From: an uncultured Paracoccaceae bacterium
GTDB taxonomy: Bacteria; Pseudomonadota; Alphaproteobacteria; Rhodobacterales; Rhodobacteraceae
Direction of reading: 5' to 3'
DNA length: 26,208 bases
Assembly: GCA_938038825.1 (NCBI GenBank)
Contig: CALHST010000201.1
Span: 1 to 26,208 of the forward strand
A program made the translations under genes and the position numbers. The notes under the pieces are model-generated. The model was not told where the DNA came from, ran no database searches, and saw only the letters and a program-made list of their open reading frames with translations. Of this stretch, positions 14,522 through 22,118 are shown in pieces. Positions within the stretch are counted from its first letter, which is position 1. Each line of letters begins with the position of its first letter.

Positions 14522-15489
14522 CAATCCGAGCAGTCGTGCGCGGCATAGGCCATTATCTGCCGGAAAACGTGGTGGAAAATGCTGCTTTTGAAAAGACGCT
14601 CGATACGACGGATGAGTGGATTCGCAGCAGATCTGGAATCGAGCGTCGCCACTTTGCAAGCGAAGGCGAAACGACATCACGTATGGCCGTTCTGGCCGCC
14701 AAAGCTGCATTAGACGATGCGGGCATGGCTGTTTCGGACGTGGACGCAATTGTCGTTGCCACTTCGACCCCGGACCTGACCTTTCCGTCGTCGGCCTCCA
14801 TGGTTCAGGCCCAATTGGGAATGGAACGTGGTTTTGCCTTTGACGTGCAGGCTGTTTGTGCCGGATTCGTCTATGCATTGGCCAATGCAAATGCGCTTGT
14901 GGTGTCCGGTCAGGCCGATCGCGTTCTGGTCATTGGTGCCGAAACGTTCAGCCGCATCATGGATTGGAAAGACCGGTCAACATCTGTCCTTTTTGGTGAT
15001 GGCGCAGGTGCTGTTATCGTTGAAAAACAAGACGGTACAGGCCAAAGCTCAGATCGCGGAATTCTTGCGACCGACCTGAATTCAGATGGTCGTTTCAAAG
15101 ATCTTTTGTACGTCGATGGCGGCACATCCACCGGAACAACCGGGTATCTGCGGATGCAAGGCAATCAAGTGTTCCGCCACGCCGTCGAAAAGCTGGCCGC
15201 GACCGCACAAACCGCCATGACCCGTGCGGGTGTTACCCACGACGAAGTCGATTGGGTTGTTCCGCACCAAGCCAACATTCGGATCATTCAGGGCACAGCG
15301 AAAAAGATGAACGTTCCCATGGAAAAGGTCATTGTGACTGTTCAGAACCATGGAAATACATCTGCTGCGTCCATCCCCTTGGCTTTGTCAGTGGGCAAAC
15401 AGTCAGGCAAACTCAAAACAGGCGATTTGATTGTCACAGAAGCAATTGGCGGCGGTTTGGCATGGGGTTCTGTCGTCTTCCGCCTGTAA
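14518..15489 (+). CDS. fabH: 3-oxoacyl-[ACP] synthase III (FabH)
   Basis: Condenses acetyl-CoA with malonyl-ACP to begin fatty acid synthesis. The 323-residue thiolase-fold protein has the catalytic triad Cys114 (QAVCAGF), His250 (VPHQANIRI) and Asn280 (QNHGNTSAASIP), and the family ending GGGLAWGSVVFRL. It starts inside the last codons of plsX. Together with FabI at 5501 the window encodes both the first condensing enzyme and the enoyl reductase of type II fatty acid synthesis. Confidence 0.97.
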   Translation: MTIRAVVRGIGHYLPENVVENAAFEKTLDTTDEWIRSRSGIERRHFASEGETTSRMAVLAAKAALDDAGMAVSDVDAIVVATSTPDLTFPSSASMVQAQLGMERGFAFDVQAVCAGFVYALANANALVVSGQADRVLVIGAETFSRIMDWKDRSTSVLFGDGAGAVIVEKQDGTGQSSDRGILATDLNSDGRFKDLLYVDGGTSTGTTGYLRMQGNQVFRHAVEKLAATAQTAMTRAGVTHDEVDWVVPHQANIRIIQGTAKKMNVPMEKVIVTVQNHGNTSAASIPLALSVGKQSGKLKTGDLIVTEAIGGGLAWGSVVFRL

Positions 15490-15526
15490 TCGGCGAAAAT
15501 CTGTATGATTTCTGCGCACTATGCCA

Positions 15527-15556
15527 TTGACTTAAAAATTGCTGCGGCACTATCCT
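15527..15556 (+). promoter_or_regulatory. Candidate promoter of ihfA-merR
   Basis: TTGACT (15527-15532), 18 bases, then TATCCT (15551-15556), 22 bases before the ihfA ATG, which follows a strong AGGGGGA. The position right after the fabH stop makes an independent start of ihfA likely. Confidence 0.5.
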
Positions 15557-15578
15557 GCTGAAAAGACAGGGGGATAAT

Positions 15579-15881
15579 ATGTCCGAAAAGACAGTCACAC
15601 GCATGGACCTTTCCGAGGCCGTGTTTCGTGAAGTTGGATTGTCGCGCAATGAAAGCGCGCAATTGGTGGAATCAGTTCTGGAACACATGTCCGATGCGCT
15701 GGTGAAAGGCGAACAGGTGAAGATTTCATCGTTTGGTACCTTTTCCGTGCGAGACAAATCCGCGCGTATGGGGCGCAATCCAAAAACAGGGGAAGAGGTT
15801 CCAATCAACCCGCGCCGTGTTTTGACCTTTCGGCCCTCTCATCTGATGAAAGACCGCGTTGCTGCGGGAAACAAACGATAA
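15579..15881 (+). CDS. ihfA: Integration host factor alpha subunit
   Basis: A 100-residue nucleoid protein that pairs with IhfB and bends DNA sharply at specific sites, acting in replication, recombination and promoter control. Sequence features are the N-terminal helices (LSEAVFREVGLSRNESAQLVE), the beta segment KISSFGTFSVR, and the arm GRNPKTGEE (65-73) that carries the intercalating proline. The acidic N-terminal VTRMDLSEAVF and ...NPRRVLTFRPS point to the alpha rather than beta subunit or HU. AGGGGGA lies just before ATG 15579. The merR gene begins three bases after the stop. Confidence 0.96.
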   Translation: MSEKTVTRMDLSEAVFREVGLSRNESAQLVESVLEHMSDALVKGEQVKISSFGTFSVRDKSARMGRNPKTGEEVPINPRRVLTFRPSHLMKDRVAAGNKR

Positions 15882-15884
15882 ATC

Positions 15885-16871
15885 ATGCCTGATAAATCCC
15901 GCGACGCCTTTCGCACGATCTCTGAAGTCGCTGAATGGCTTGGGGTGCAACCCCATGTCTTGCGCTTTTGGGAATCCAAGTTTTCGCAGGTAAAACCTGT
16001 GAAACGCGCAGGCGGGCGTCGGTACTATCGTCCTGGCGATATGCTGCTGTTGGGCGGGATCAGAAAACTGCTGCATGATGATGGCCTGACAATCAAAGGG
16101 GCCCAAAAAGTCCTGCGCGAAGAAGGCATGGCGTATGTTGCGGGCTTGTCTCAACCGGTCGAAAGCGACATTGAGAACGACCTTCAAAAGCCTGATCCTG
16201 TTAAAGAATCGGCCGAGGTCGTTACTTTTGAAACGCAGGACGGCGCGCTTTCAGGGACTGATACGCCACAAACTTTTGCAGATGATGCTACGGATCAAGC
16301 CCCTGGCCAACTGTCTGACACTGCGACCTCTTCCAGCAGCGCTTCTGAAACCTTCGATGATGCGCCCTCAACAGATCAGTATCTGGATTCGGATGTCGCT
16401 GCTGAGAGTTCTCCCGAGACCGCAGACGACGTCTCAATGCCCTCCTCTGACGCGTCGGCAGTAGACTCACCATCCCTGCCCTCGTTTCTGTCTGGGTCAT
16501 CAACACCGATGGCGGACACCGCCCCAGAACCCATTGCAGAAGAAGACCCGGGTTCGGCCAGCTTGCCAAGTTTCATGCGAAGTGATCCGCCTAAGCCGGA
16601 CTTGACGCAGGAAGGGCAAGACACCGCGCACGCGCCGCAGGAAACAGTATCAGAACCACCTGCCGAAAGTGTGGTTAGCCCTGAAGCACGCCGCGCACGC
16701 ACTGTGCACGCACCCGACCCAGACGAATCAACTTTGGTTGTCCATCCCTCGGCTCTGAGTGCGGCCTTCTCATTGCAGGAAACCTCGCACCAAATGGTTG
16801 CGGATGTAACGCCTTTGGTGGCCCAACTCGCAGCACTGCGCGACCGCATGGCTGCTGAACGTGGTCGCTGA
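15885..16871 (+). CDS. MerR-family regulator with a long acidic low-complexity tail
   Basis: Residues 11-80 form a MerR-type winged helix-turn-helix (TISEVAEWLGVQPHVLRFWE, then GGRRYYRPGDMLLL), the part that binds DNA. The usual dimerisation coiled coil and metal- or drug-binding cysteines are absent. Instead residues ~90-290 are rich in Ser, Asp, Glu, Pro, Thr and Ala and look disordered, with two similar short motifs (SLPSFLSGSS and SLPSFMRSDPP). A short ordered helix closes the protein (MVADVTPLVAQLAALRDRMAAERG), perhaps the oligomerisation part. The gene lies three bases behind ihfA, a pairing I associate with alphaproteobacteria, so the two are probably co-transcribed. The target genes are unknown. 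Confidence 0.87.
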   Translation: MPDKSRDAFRTISEVAEWLGVQPHVLRFWESKFSQVKPVKRAGGRRYYRPGDMLLLGGIRKLLHDDGLTIKGAQKVLREEGMAYVAGLSQPVESDIENDLQKPDPVKESAEVVTFETQDGALSGTDTPQTFADDATDQAPGQLSDTATSSSSASETFDDAPSTDQYLDSDVAAESSPETADDVSMPSSDASAVDSPSLPSFLSGSSTPMADTAPEPIAEEDPGSASLPSFMRSDPPKPDLTQEGQDTAHAPQETVSEPPAESVVSPEARRARTVHAPDPDESTLVVHPSALSAAFSLQETSHQMVADVTPLVAQLAALRDRMAAERGR

Positions 16872-16945
16872 ATTCCGACGGTCTGCCCGCCAATGACATT
16901 TCTCTCTTGCCTGCGCGCGCAGATGCGGTATGACACGGCTCACGT

Positions 16946-17022
16946 CGGGCTATGGCGCAGCCTGGTAGCGCGTCCGTCTGGGGGACGGAAGGTCGCAGGT
17001 TCGAGTCCTGCTAGCCCGACCA
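16946..17022 (+). tRNA. tRNA-Pro (anticodon GGG)
   Basis: The acceptor arms CGGGCTA and TAGCCCG pair perfectly, followed by A and an encoded CCA. The anticodon stem TCCGT/ACGGA holds the loop CTGGGGG, giving anticodon GGG for CCC and CCU codons. The T arm contains GTTCGAGTC. Length is 77 nt. No integrase or attachment repeat flanks it. Confidence 0.97.
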
Positions 17023-17083
17023 TTACTTCCCACTCAGGCCTTAAGACATCGCGTAACCAGCCAGTATCAAACGGATGCATGCG

Positions 17084-18157
17084 ATGAATGGTGTCATTCC
17101 TAATCAACACATCACACAGATGATCACCGACAAACAGATCGTCCCAGATGTGGCGTTTGTTGATGGGCAAATACAGCCGGCGAGCCTGGATCTGCGCTTA
17201 GGAACTGTGGCTTATCGCGTTCGTGCATCTTTTCTTGCGGGGGATGGGCGCAAGGTTGCAGAGCGTCTGAAAGACTTTGAGATGCACCGCATCGACTTGT
17301 CCGACGGAGCAGTACTTGAAAAAGGCTGCGTTTATGTTGTGCCTTTGATGGAACATCTCAACCTGCCGGATACGATGACGGCTGTTGCAAATGCCAAAAG
17401 CTCGACAGGACGTTTGGATTTGCTGACCCGCACAATCACGGATGGGGGCGTAGAATTTGACCGCATACCGCGTGGCTATCAGGGCCCACTGTATGCAGAA
17501 ATCTGTCCACGCAGTTTTTCTGTGCTTGTACGCCCAGGAATGCGGCTGAACCAAATCCGCTTTCGCACAGGCTCTGCGCAGCTGTCTGACGACGCGTTGC
17601 GGGCTTTGCATGCCGAAACACCATTGGTCGATGGTCCAGCCGTCATTGACGAAGGTTTGGGCTTTTCTGTTGATCTTCGCTTGGAAGGCACCTCTTTGGT
17701 TGGGTACCGCGCCAAGCCGCATACAGGTGTGATCGATTTAGAGCAAATTGGCGCATATGCCCCAGCAGACTACTGGGAAGAGGTCCACAGCGACTCAGGG
17801 CAGATCATTCTGGATCCCGGCGCATTTTACATCCTTGTCAGCCGCGAAGCCGTTCATATTCCGCCAGACTACGCCGCGGAAATGGCCCCCTATCTTGCCA
17901 TGGTCGGCGAGTTCCGTGTGCACTATGCCGGCTTTTTTGATCCGGGTTTTGGCAATGCGGATGCCGGGGGCGCAGGATCACGTGGCGTTTTGGAAGTGCG
18001 CTGCCACGAAGCGCCATTTGTGCTGGAACATGGCCAGGTTGTCGGGCGTCTTGTTTATGAACGCATGACAGAAGCGCCCACGCAGCTTTATGGTGCGGGC
18101 ATTCAATCCAACTATCAGGGACAGGGTTTGAAACTGTCCAAACACTTCAAAGTCTAG
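17084..18157 (+). CDS. dcd: Double-length 2'-deoxycytidine 5'-triphosphate deaminase
   Basis: Deaminates dCTP to dUTP, the source of dUMP for thymidylate synthesis. At 357 residues it is almost twice the E. coli enzyme (193) and consists of two dUTPase-fold halves in tandem. The first half has NAKSSTGRLDLL, then GYQGPLYAEICP and RPGMRLNQIRF; the second has the partly matching YAGFFDPGFGN, RGVLEVRCHEAP and HGQVVGRLVYE. Each half keeps the acidic residue (Glu in LYAE and VLEV) at the place of the catalytic Glu of short Dcd. This long form is known in alphaproteobacteria. I chose ATG 17084 (MNGVIPNQH), eight bases after ACGGA; ATG 17075 is the alternative. Confidence 0.9.
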   Translation: MNGVIPNQHITQMITDKQIVPDVAFVDGQIQPASLDLRLGTVAYRVRASFLAGDGRKVAERLKDFEMHRIDLSDGAVLEKGCVYVVPLMEHLNLPDTMTAVANAKSSTGRLDLLTRTITDGGVEFDRIPRGYQGPLYAEICPRSFSVLVRPGMRLNQIRFRTGSAQLSDDALRALHAETPLVDGPAVIDEGLGFSVDLRLEGTSLVGYRAKPHTGVIDLEQIGAYAPADYWEEVHSDSGQIILDPGAFYILVSREAVHIPPDYAAEMAPYLAMVGEFRVHYAGFFDPGFGNADAGGAGSRGVLEVRCHEAPFVLEHGQVVGRLVYERMTEAPTQLYGAGIQSNYQGQGLKLSKHFKV

Positions 18158-18163
18158 AACGCT

Positions 18164-18412
18164 TTAAGCGTCGTTTTGTTGCTGCGCCGCAGCCCGTTTG
18201 GCACGGCGTTCTGCCCGGACTTCGGCCCGTGTTGGTCCCGTGCTCTGCGGCTGCACGTGGCCTTGGGCCGCTGGCTGCGCGGGTGGTGGCGCCTGTGGTT
18301 TTACCCGACGCCCCACTTTACCAACTTGGTTAATACCGGTGTTGATACCTTTGTTGATCACTTTGCGCATGATGATGCGCATGACCATGTTTATGATTGT
18401 ATTGGCATTCAT
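18164..18412 (-). CDS. Small basic protein with hydrophobic N-terminus, function unknown
   Basis: An 82-residue protein. The first ~25 residues (MNANTIINMVMRIIMRKVIN) alternate hydrophobic and basic side chains and could form an amphipathic membrane-binding helix. A Pro/Ala/Gln-rich middle follows, and the end (RAEVRAERRAKRAAAQQQ) is a charged helix. Support for a real gene: GGAG eight bases before ATG 18412, a candidate promoter at 18445-18473, and a stop only six bases from the converging dcd. I believe similar proteins occur in other roseobacters but could not check. Confidence 0.65.
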   Translation of the reverse strand: MNANTIINMVMRIIMRKVINKGINTGINQVGKVGRRVKPQAPPPAQPAAQGHVQPQSTGPTRAEVRAERRAKRAAAQQQNDA

Positions 18413-18444
18413 TGACCTGCTCCGCCCTGATGCGTCTTACAGGG

Positions 18445-18473
18445 TATATAACATGGAATTGGGCGATTTTCAG
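18445..18473 (-). promoter_or_regulatory. Candidate promoter of the small basic protein gene
   Basis: On the minus strand CTGAAA (18473 to 18468) is followed after 17 bases by TATATA (18450 to 18445), about 33 bases before the ATG at 18412. Confidence 0.35.
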
Positions 18474-18532
18474 TCCCGGATGTGAATTCGCATCGCGTGC
18501 GCGGCCCAAAGCACGCACATTTTCGCAATGAA

Positions 18533-19195
18533 TCAGTCTTCGAACAGTTCCGATTGCCCTTCTTCGGCTTCCATTTCGTCTGGATCATCCACATCGCCTG
18601 ACGCGCCAATGCCGGGTGGCGGCCTGTTTTCCAACAGCCCGGCAGAGCGCAGTTCTTTCAACCCCGGTAGATCCCGTGCGTTTTCCAACCCAAAATGGTC
18701 CAAGAAGTCCTGCGTCACCACAAATGTGGTCGGACGGCCCGGTGTCATCTTGCGCCGCCCAAATCGGATCCATTCCAGTTCCAACAGTTGATCCACGGTT
18801 CCACGGCTTACTGAAACACCGCGGATTTCTTCGATCTCAGCCCGCGTAACGGGTTGATGATACGCAATAATTGCCAGTGTTTCGATTGCAGCACGCGACA
18901 GTTTGCGCACCTCAACTGTTTCTTTTTGCATTAAAAAGCCAAGATCTGCCGCCGTGCGCATGGCCCAGGCATCCCCGATCTTGACCACATGCACGCCGCG
19001 CCCCTCATAGCGCTTGCGCAAATGTACCAAAGCTTCTGCCGCATCACAGCCATGTGGCATCCGGGCCTCAAGCTCTGACACAGTGATGGGGTCTGCAGTG
19101 GCAAAAAGCACCGCTTCGACCATGCGTTCCTGTTCGCCCATTGGGGGCGCTTCAAACAGGCTTTCTTCCTGCGAAACATCACGTGCATCACTCAT
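18533..19195 (-). CDS. scpB: Segregation and condensation protein B
   Basis: A winged-helix kleisin-binding subunit of the SMC-ScpAB condensin that compacts and separates chromosomes. The 220-residue protein shows MVEAVLFATADPITVSEL at the start of the first winged helix, AAIETLAIIAYHQPVTRAEIEEIRGVSV between the two, and GRPTTFVVTQDFLDHFGL in the second, followed by an acidic tail ending in EEGQSELFED. I chose ATG 19195, preceded by GAGGTGG, over TTG 19222. Its start overlaps the end of scpA by eight bases, so translation is coupled. Confidence 0.94.
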   Translation of the reverse strand: MSDARDVSQEESLFEAPPMGEQERMVEAVLFATADPITVSELEARMPHGCDAAEALVHLRKRYEGRGVHVVKIGDAWAMRTAADLGFLMQKETVEVRKLSRAAIETLAIIAYHQPVTRAEIEEIRGVSVSRGTVDQLLELEWIRFGRRKMTPGRPTTFVVTQDFLDHFGLENARDLPGLKELRSAGLLENRPPPGIGASGDVDDPDEMEAEEGQSELFED

Positions 19196-19982
19196 CACGG
19201 CCACCTCGTGTGCGCAATTCAATCGGCGAAAACAATTCGGACTGACGGATTTCCAATTTACCTTCTTTCACAAGCTCTAACGACGCAGCAAAAGTCGCAG
19301 CTGTCGCCGAGCGGCGCTTGACAGGATCACTTTCCCAACCTTCCGGCAGGAATGACACCAAGTCTGCCCATTGACCGGCAAAGCCCATCAACCCGCGCAT
19401 ACGCGCAAGTGCTTCTTCCATCGTGTAGACGGAATCGCGATCCATCACAAAGGGGCGAAATTCGTCCTTTGTTCGAATGCGGGCGTAGCCTTGCATCAGA
19501 TCCAGAAGCGTGGCGGTATAGGTGACCTTGCGCACCCGCGACACGTCTGTCGTAAGACCACGCGCAAAGAAATCCCGGCCCAATTGGTCCCGTGCCATCA
19601 GCTTTGCAGCGCAGTCCCGCATCGCTTGCAGGCGTTCCAATTGAAAGGCCAAATGCGCCGCCAGTTCTTCGCCCGAAGGCCCCTCATCAGTTGGGTCGGG
19701 TGGCAACAGCAGACGCGATTTCAAAAACGCCAACCAAGCAGCCATCACCAAATAATCTGCCGCCAATTCCAGCCGCAGCTTCTTGGCCTCTTCCACGAAG
19801 ATCAAATATTGCTTGGCCAATTGCAGGATCGAGATCTGGCGCAGATCCACTTTTTGAGTGCGCCCTAATGTCAGCAACAGATCCAGCGGCCCTTCATAGC
19901 CATCAACGTCCACAATTAAGGCTTCGGCCGCCAGCCGTTCTGTTACTGAAATCGTGTCTTCTTCGAATAAGTCGTTAGACAT
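19188..19982 (-). CDS. scpA: Segregation and condensation protein A (kleisin)
   Basis: The kleisin that closes the SMC ring with ScpB. The N-terminal SMC-neck binding part has VDVDGYEGPLDLLLTLGRTQKVDL and ISILQLAKQYL, followed by DYLVMAAWLAFLKSRLLLP. The C-terminal winged helix ends in LVKEGKLEIRQSELFSPIELR. Length is 264 residues from ATG 19982, which overlaps the end of nagZ by eight bases; the open frame begins at a TTG (20009) with no merit. Order and overlaps (nagZ, scpA, scpB) indicate one operon. Confidence 0.95.
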   Translation of the reverse strand: MSNDLFEEDTISVTERLAAEALIVDVDGYEGPLDLLLTLGRTQKVDLRQISILQLAKQYLIFVEEAKKLRLELAADYLVMAAWLAFLKSRLLLPPDPTDEGPSGEELAAHLAFQLERLQAMRDCAAKLMARDQLGRDFFARGLTTDVSRVRKVTYTATLLDLMQGYARIRTKDEFRPFVMDRDSVYTMEEALARMRGLMGFAGQWADLVSFLPEGWESDPVKRRSATAATFAASLELVKEGKLEIRQSELFSPIELRTRGGRDE

Positions 19983-20979
19983 ACACCGGCCCGCCCAGAA
20001 GCGCTTCAAGTTCGGCTTCTATGGCTGGAATGTCAATCTCATCAGGGTGTTTGCGTGCCGCAATTGCTGTCTCGGCACGGCGTTGCGCGGCCGCCGACAT
20101 CTGTCCGGCGGCTTCGGCAACTGCGACGCGGTCTTCAAAGGTGTCGTTACAATGCAAAACAACATCGCAACCGGCCGCAATGGCTGCCTTTGATCGCTCT
20201 GCCAAAGAGCCTGACAGGGCTTTCATTGAAATGTCATCCGTCATCAAAAGCCCATCAAAGCCAATCGTTTCGCGGATATGGTGGATCATCACCGGTGATA
20301 AAGTAGACGGCTTGTCATCCAACTGAGAGAACACCAAATGCGCGGTCATGCCCATAGGGCAATCTGCCAACTTGGAAAACGGAACAAAATCACTGGATCT
20401 GAGCGTATCTAACGACACGTCAACAGTTGGTAAATCGAAATGGGTATCCACGTGGCTGCGACCATGTCCGGGGATGTGTTTCATCACCGGTAAAACACCA
20501 CCATCCATCAAGCCTGCGACTGTTGCACCACCGATTTCTGCGATCTTTTCAGGGACCGACCCGTAACAACGGTTGTGCAGGAAGGGGTGTGTTTCTGGCC
20601 CAGCGATATCCAACGTTGGAATACAGTTGCTGTCGACACCCACTGCGCGCAATTCATCTGCCATCAGACGCGCGCGCAGATACATCGCCCTTGCAGGATC
20701 CGATGCGTTGCTGACGTGATCCAAGGGGGATTTCCACTGACGCCAAAAGGGGCTGCGCAAACGTTGCACGCGCCCACCCTCTTGATCGACAGTGATTACA
20801 CAATCGCGCCCAACGGCGTCCCGGAATTCTGCACATAAAGCACGCACTTGGTCCGGGGATTCGATATGGCGCGCAAACAAAATGAACCCAAACGGGTTCA
20901 TTTCGCGATACAAAGCTTTTTCATTAGAGGTGAGGCGCGGACCGTCAGACGACAGAATACACGCCCCGAATGGGATCAT
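19975..20979 (-). CDS. nagZ: Beta-N-acetylhexosaminidase NagZ
   Basis: A cytoplasmic family 3 glycoside hydrolase that removes GlcNAc from anhydromuropeptides in cell-wall recycling. The 334-residue protein has the substrate loop FARHIESPDQ, TVDQEGGRVQRL, KHIPGHG at 167-173 with the catalytic His176/Asp178 pair in SHVDTH, and the nucleophile Asp248 in TDDISM, at the same position as in the E. coli enzyme. Its ATG overlaps the SPOR gene stop by four bases. NagZ products induce AmpC beta-lactamase in some bacteria; nothing in this window speaks for that here. Confidence 0.95.
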   Translation of the reverse strand: MIPFGACILSSDGPRLTSNEKALYREMNPFGFILFARHIESPDQVRALCAEFRDAVGRDCVITVDQEGGRVQRLRSPFWRQWKSPLDHVSNASDPARAMYLRARLMADELRAVGVDSNCIPTLDIAGPETHPFLHNRCYGSVPEKIAEIGGATVAGLMDGGVLPVMKHIPGHGRSHVDTHFDLPTVDVSLDTLRSSDFVPFSKLADCPMGMTAHLVFSQLDDKPSTLSPVMIHHIRETIGFDGLLMTDDISMKALSGSLAERSKAAIAAGCDVVLHCNDTFEDRVAVAEAAGQMSAAAQRRAETAIAARKHPDEIDIPAIEAELEALLGGPVYV

Positions 20980-22037
20980 CGCGTAACCACAGGAATGCAG
21001 TCGCCACCCTCAGCAATTAATGCAGAACAGAAGCGACGCGCATCACCCAGATCCGTAAACCCGTGTGCGCGAAGACGATAGAACGTGCGCCCACCCGACG
21101 ATGCTTTTTGAACGACACGGGCTTTATCGGTCATCAAATCGCCAAACCGCCCAAAGGCTTTGTCCCACTCTGCTTTGGCCATCTCCGCCGTGTCATACGC
21201 GCCAAGCTGTGCAAGACGGGTTCCCGCATCCAAGGTTGCCGGATCAATGTCTTGTGCCGCGGCGGGAGGTGCTGTGCGCAGCGCCGCTGCAACAGCCACA
21301 TCAACAGCCGATTGTGCTTGCTGTCTTTGAACAGAGATTTGTGACCGTTTCGGACGCAATTGTGGACGCAAGGATGTTTTGATACCTGGCGCGTTGCGCA
21401 GGCTTTCTACCAACTGCAACGTGGCTGCGTCTGTGCCAATGGCAGCAACTTGAATGACTTGCTCTGGTCCATCAGATTGCAGCGCGTCAAGTGGTTCGAC
21501 ACCGTCTGTTAGTGCCGCGACCAATGTTTCCATCGAACCGCTATCCGCGGCTTCCGCAATCTGGGCGGCCTCGATAACGACACTATCTTTGTCTTCGGGA
21601 ACTTCGGTCACCACACGTTGATCAGCAATAGCCTGTTGCACGATCGCCACGGCTTGCTCGTCCAATGGCATATCTTCTTGCGTCAACTCTACAGGTTGGG
21701 GCGCCAGGATCAGACGATCTGCCGGGGCTTCTGCGCTACCATCAGCAGCAACCGCGTTGACTGCCAACCCCTGATGCTGCGCCAGTTCCCCACCTGGGGT
21801 ATCTGGGCGAATGCGCATCTCGCCATCCGCTGAACGCACGACAGGAATTCCTGTAACATCGCGCATCATCAACTTATAGCCCCAGACACCAACGCCCAGA
21901 ACCAAAGCAACAGACACCGCTGCCGCAACAAGGTTTGTGATTTTTAACAACTCGTTAGAGTGTGAAGTTTGTGCACCGTCCGCCGGATGCTGAAAGACCG
22001 GCGCAGCGCCGGAATCGACATAAGTCTCGTAAGCCAT
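20976..22037 (-). CDS. SPOR-domain membrane protein
   Basis: A single-pass inner-membrane protein that likely binds denuded septal peptidoglycan. After a short cytoplasmic part there is one membrane helix at about residues 35-55 (LVAAAVSVALVLGVGVWGYKL). A long acidic, Ala/Val/Gln-rich periplasmic linker follows, then the C-terminal SPOR domain from about residue 280 (TRLAQLGAYDTAEMAKAEWDK to ARRFCSALIAEGGDC). The 353-residue form begins at ATG 22037, behind GAGG; ATG 22049 is an alternative. It is placed between argS and nagZ, and its overlap with nagZ (peptidoglycan recycling) fits a role in cell-wall remodelling at division. Confidence 0.9.
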   Translation of the reverse strand: MAYETYVDSGAAPVFQHPADGAQTSHSNELLKITNLVAAAVSVALVLGVGVWGYKLMMRDVTGIPVVRSADGEMRIRPDTPGGELAQHQGLAVNAVAADGSAEAPADRLILAPQPVELTQEDMPLDEQAVAIVQQAIADQRVVTEVPEDKDSVVIEAAQIAEAADSGSMETLVAALTDGVEPLDALQSDGPEQVIQVAAIGTDAATLQLVESLRNAPGIKTSLRPQLRPKRSQISVQRQQAQSAVDVAVAAALRTAPPAAAQDIDPATLDAGTRLAQLGAYDTAEMAKAEWDKAFGRFGDLMTDKARVVQKASSGGRTFYRLRAHGFTDLGDARRFCSALIAEGGDCIPVVTR

Positions 22038-22118
22038 GTTTTGCCTCATTAGCCCGCCGCGCTCTGACGTCGCGTGTCGGTTTTTAACTGCTCTGACCTG
22101 ACCTATGGCACGTTTTTG

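Noticed and set aside
16946..17022. tRNA-Pro genes as integration sites of a genomic island
   Set aside because: No integrase, no repeated 3' tRNA end and no foreign-looking genes nearby; both sides are conserved housekeeping genes.
16940..17170. Minus-strand frame containing GLAGLEPATFRPPDGRATRLRHS
   Set aside because: This is the well-known false protein produced by translating the reverse strand of a tRNA gene, here tRNA-Pro(GGG).
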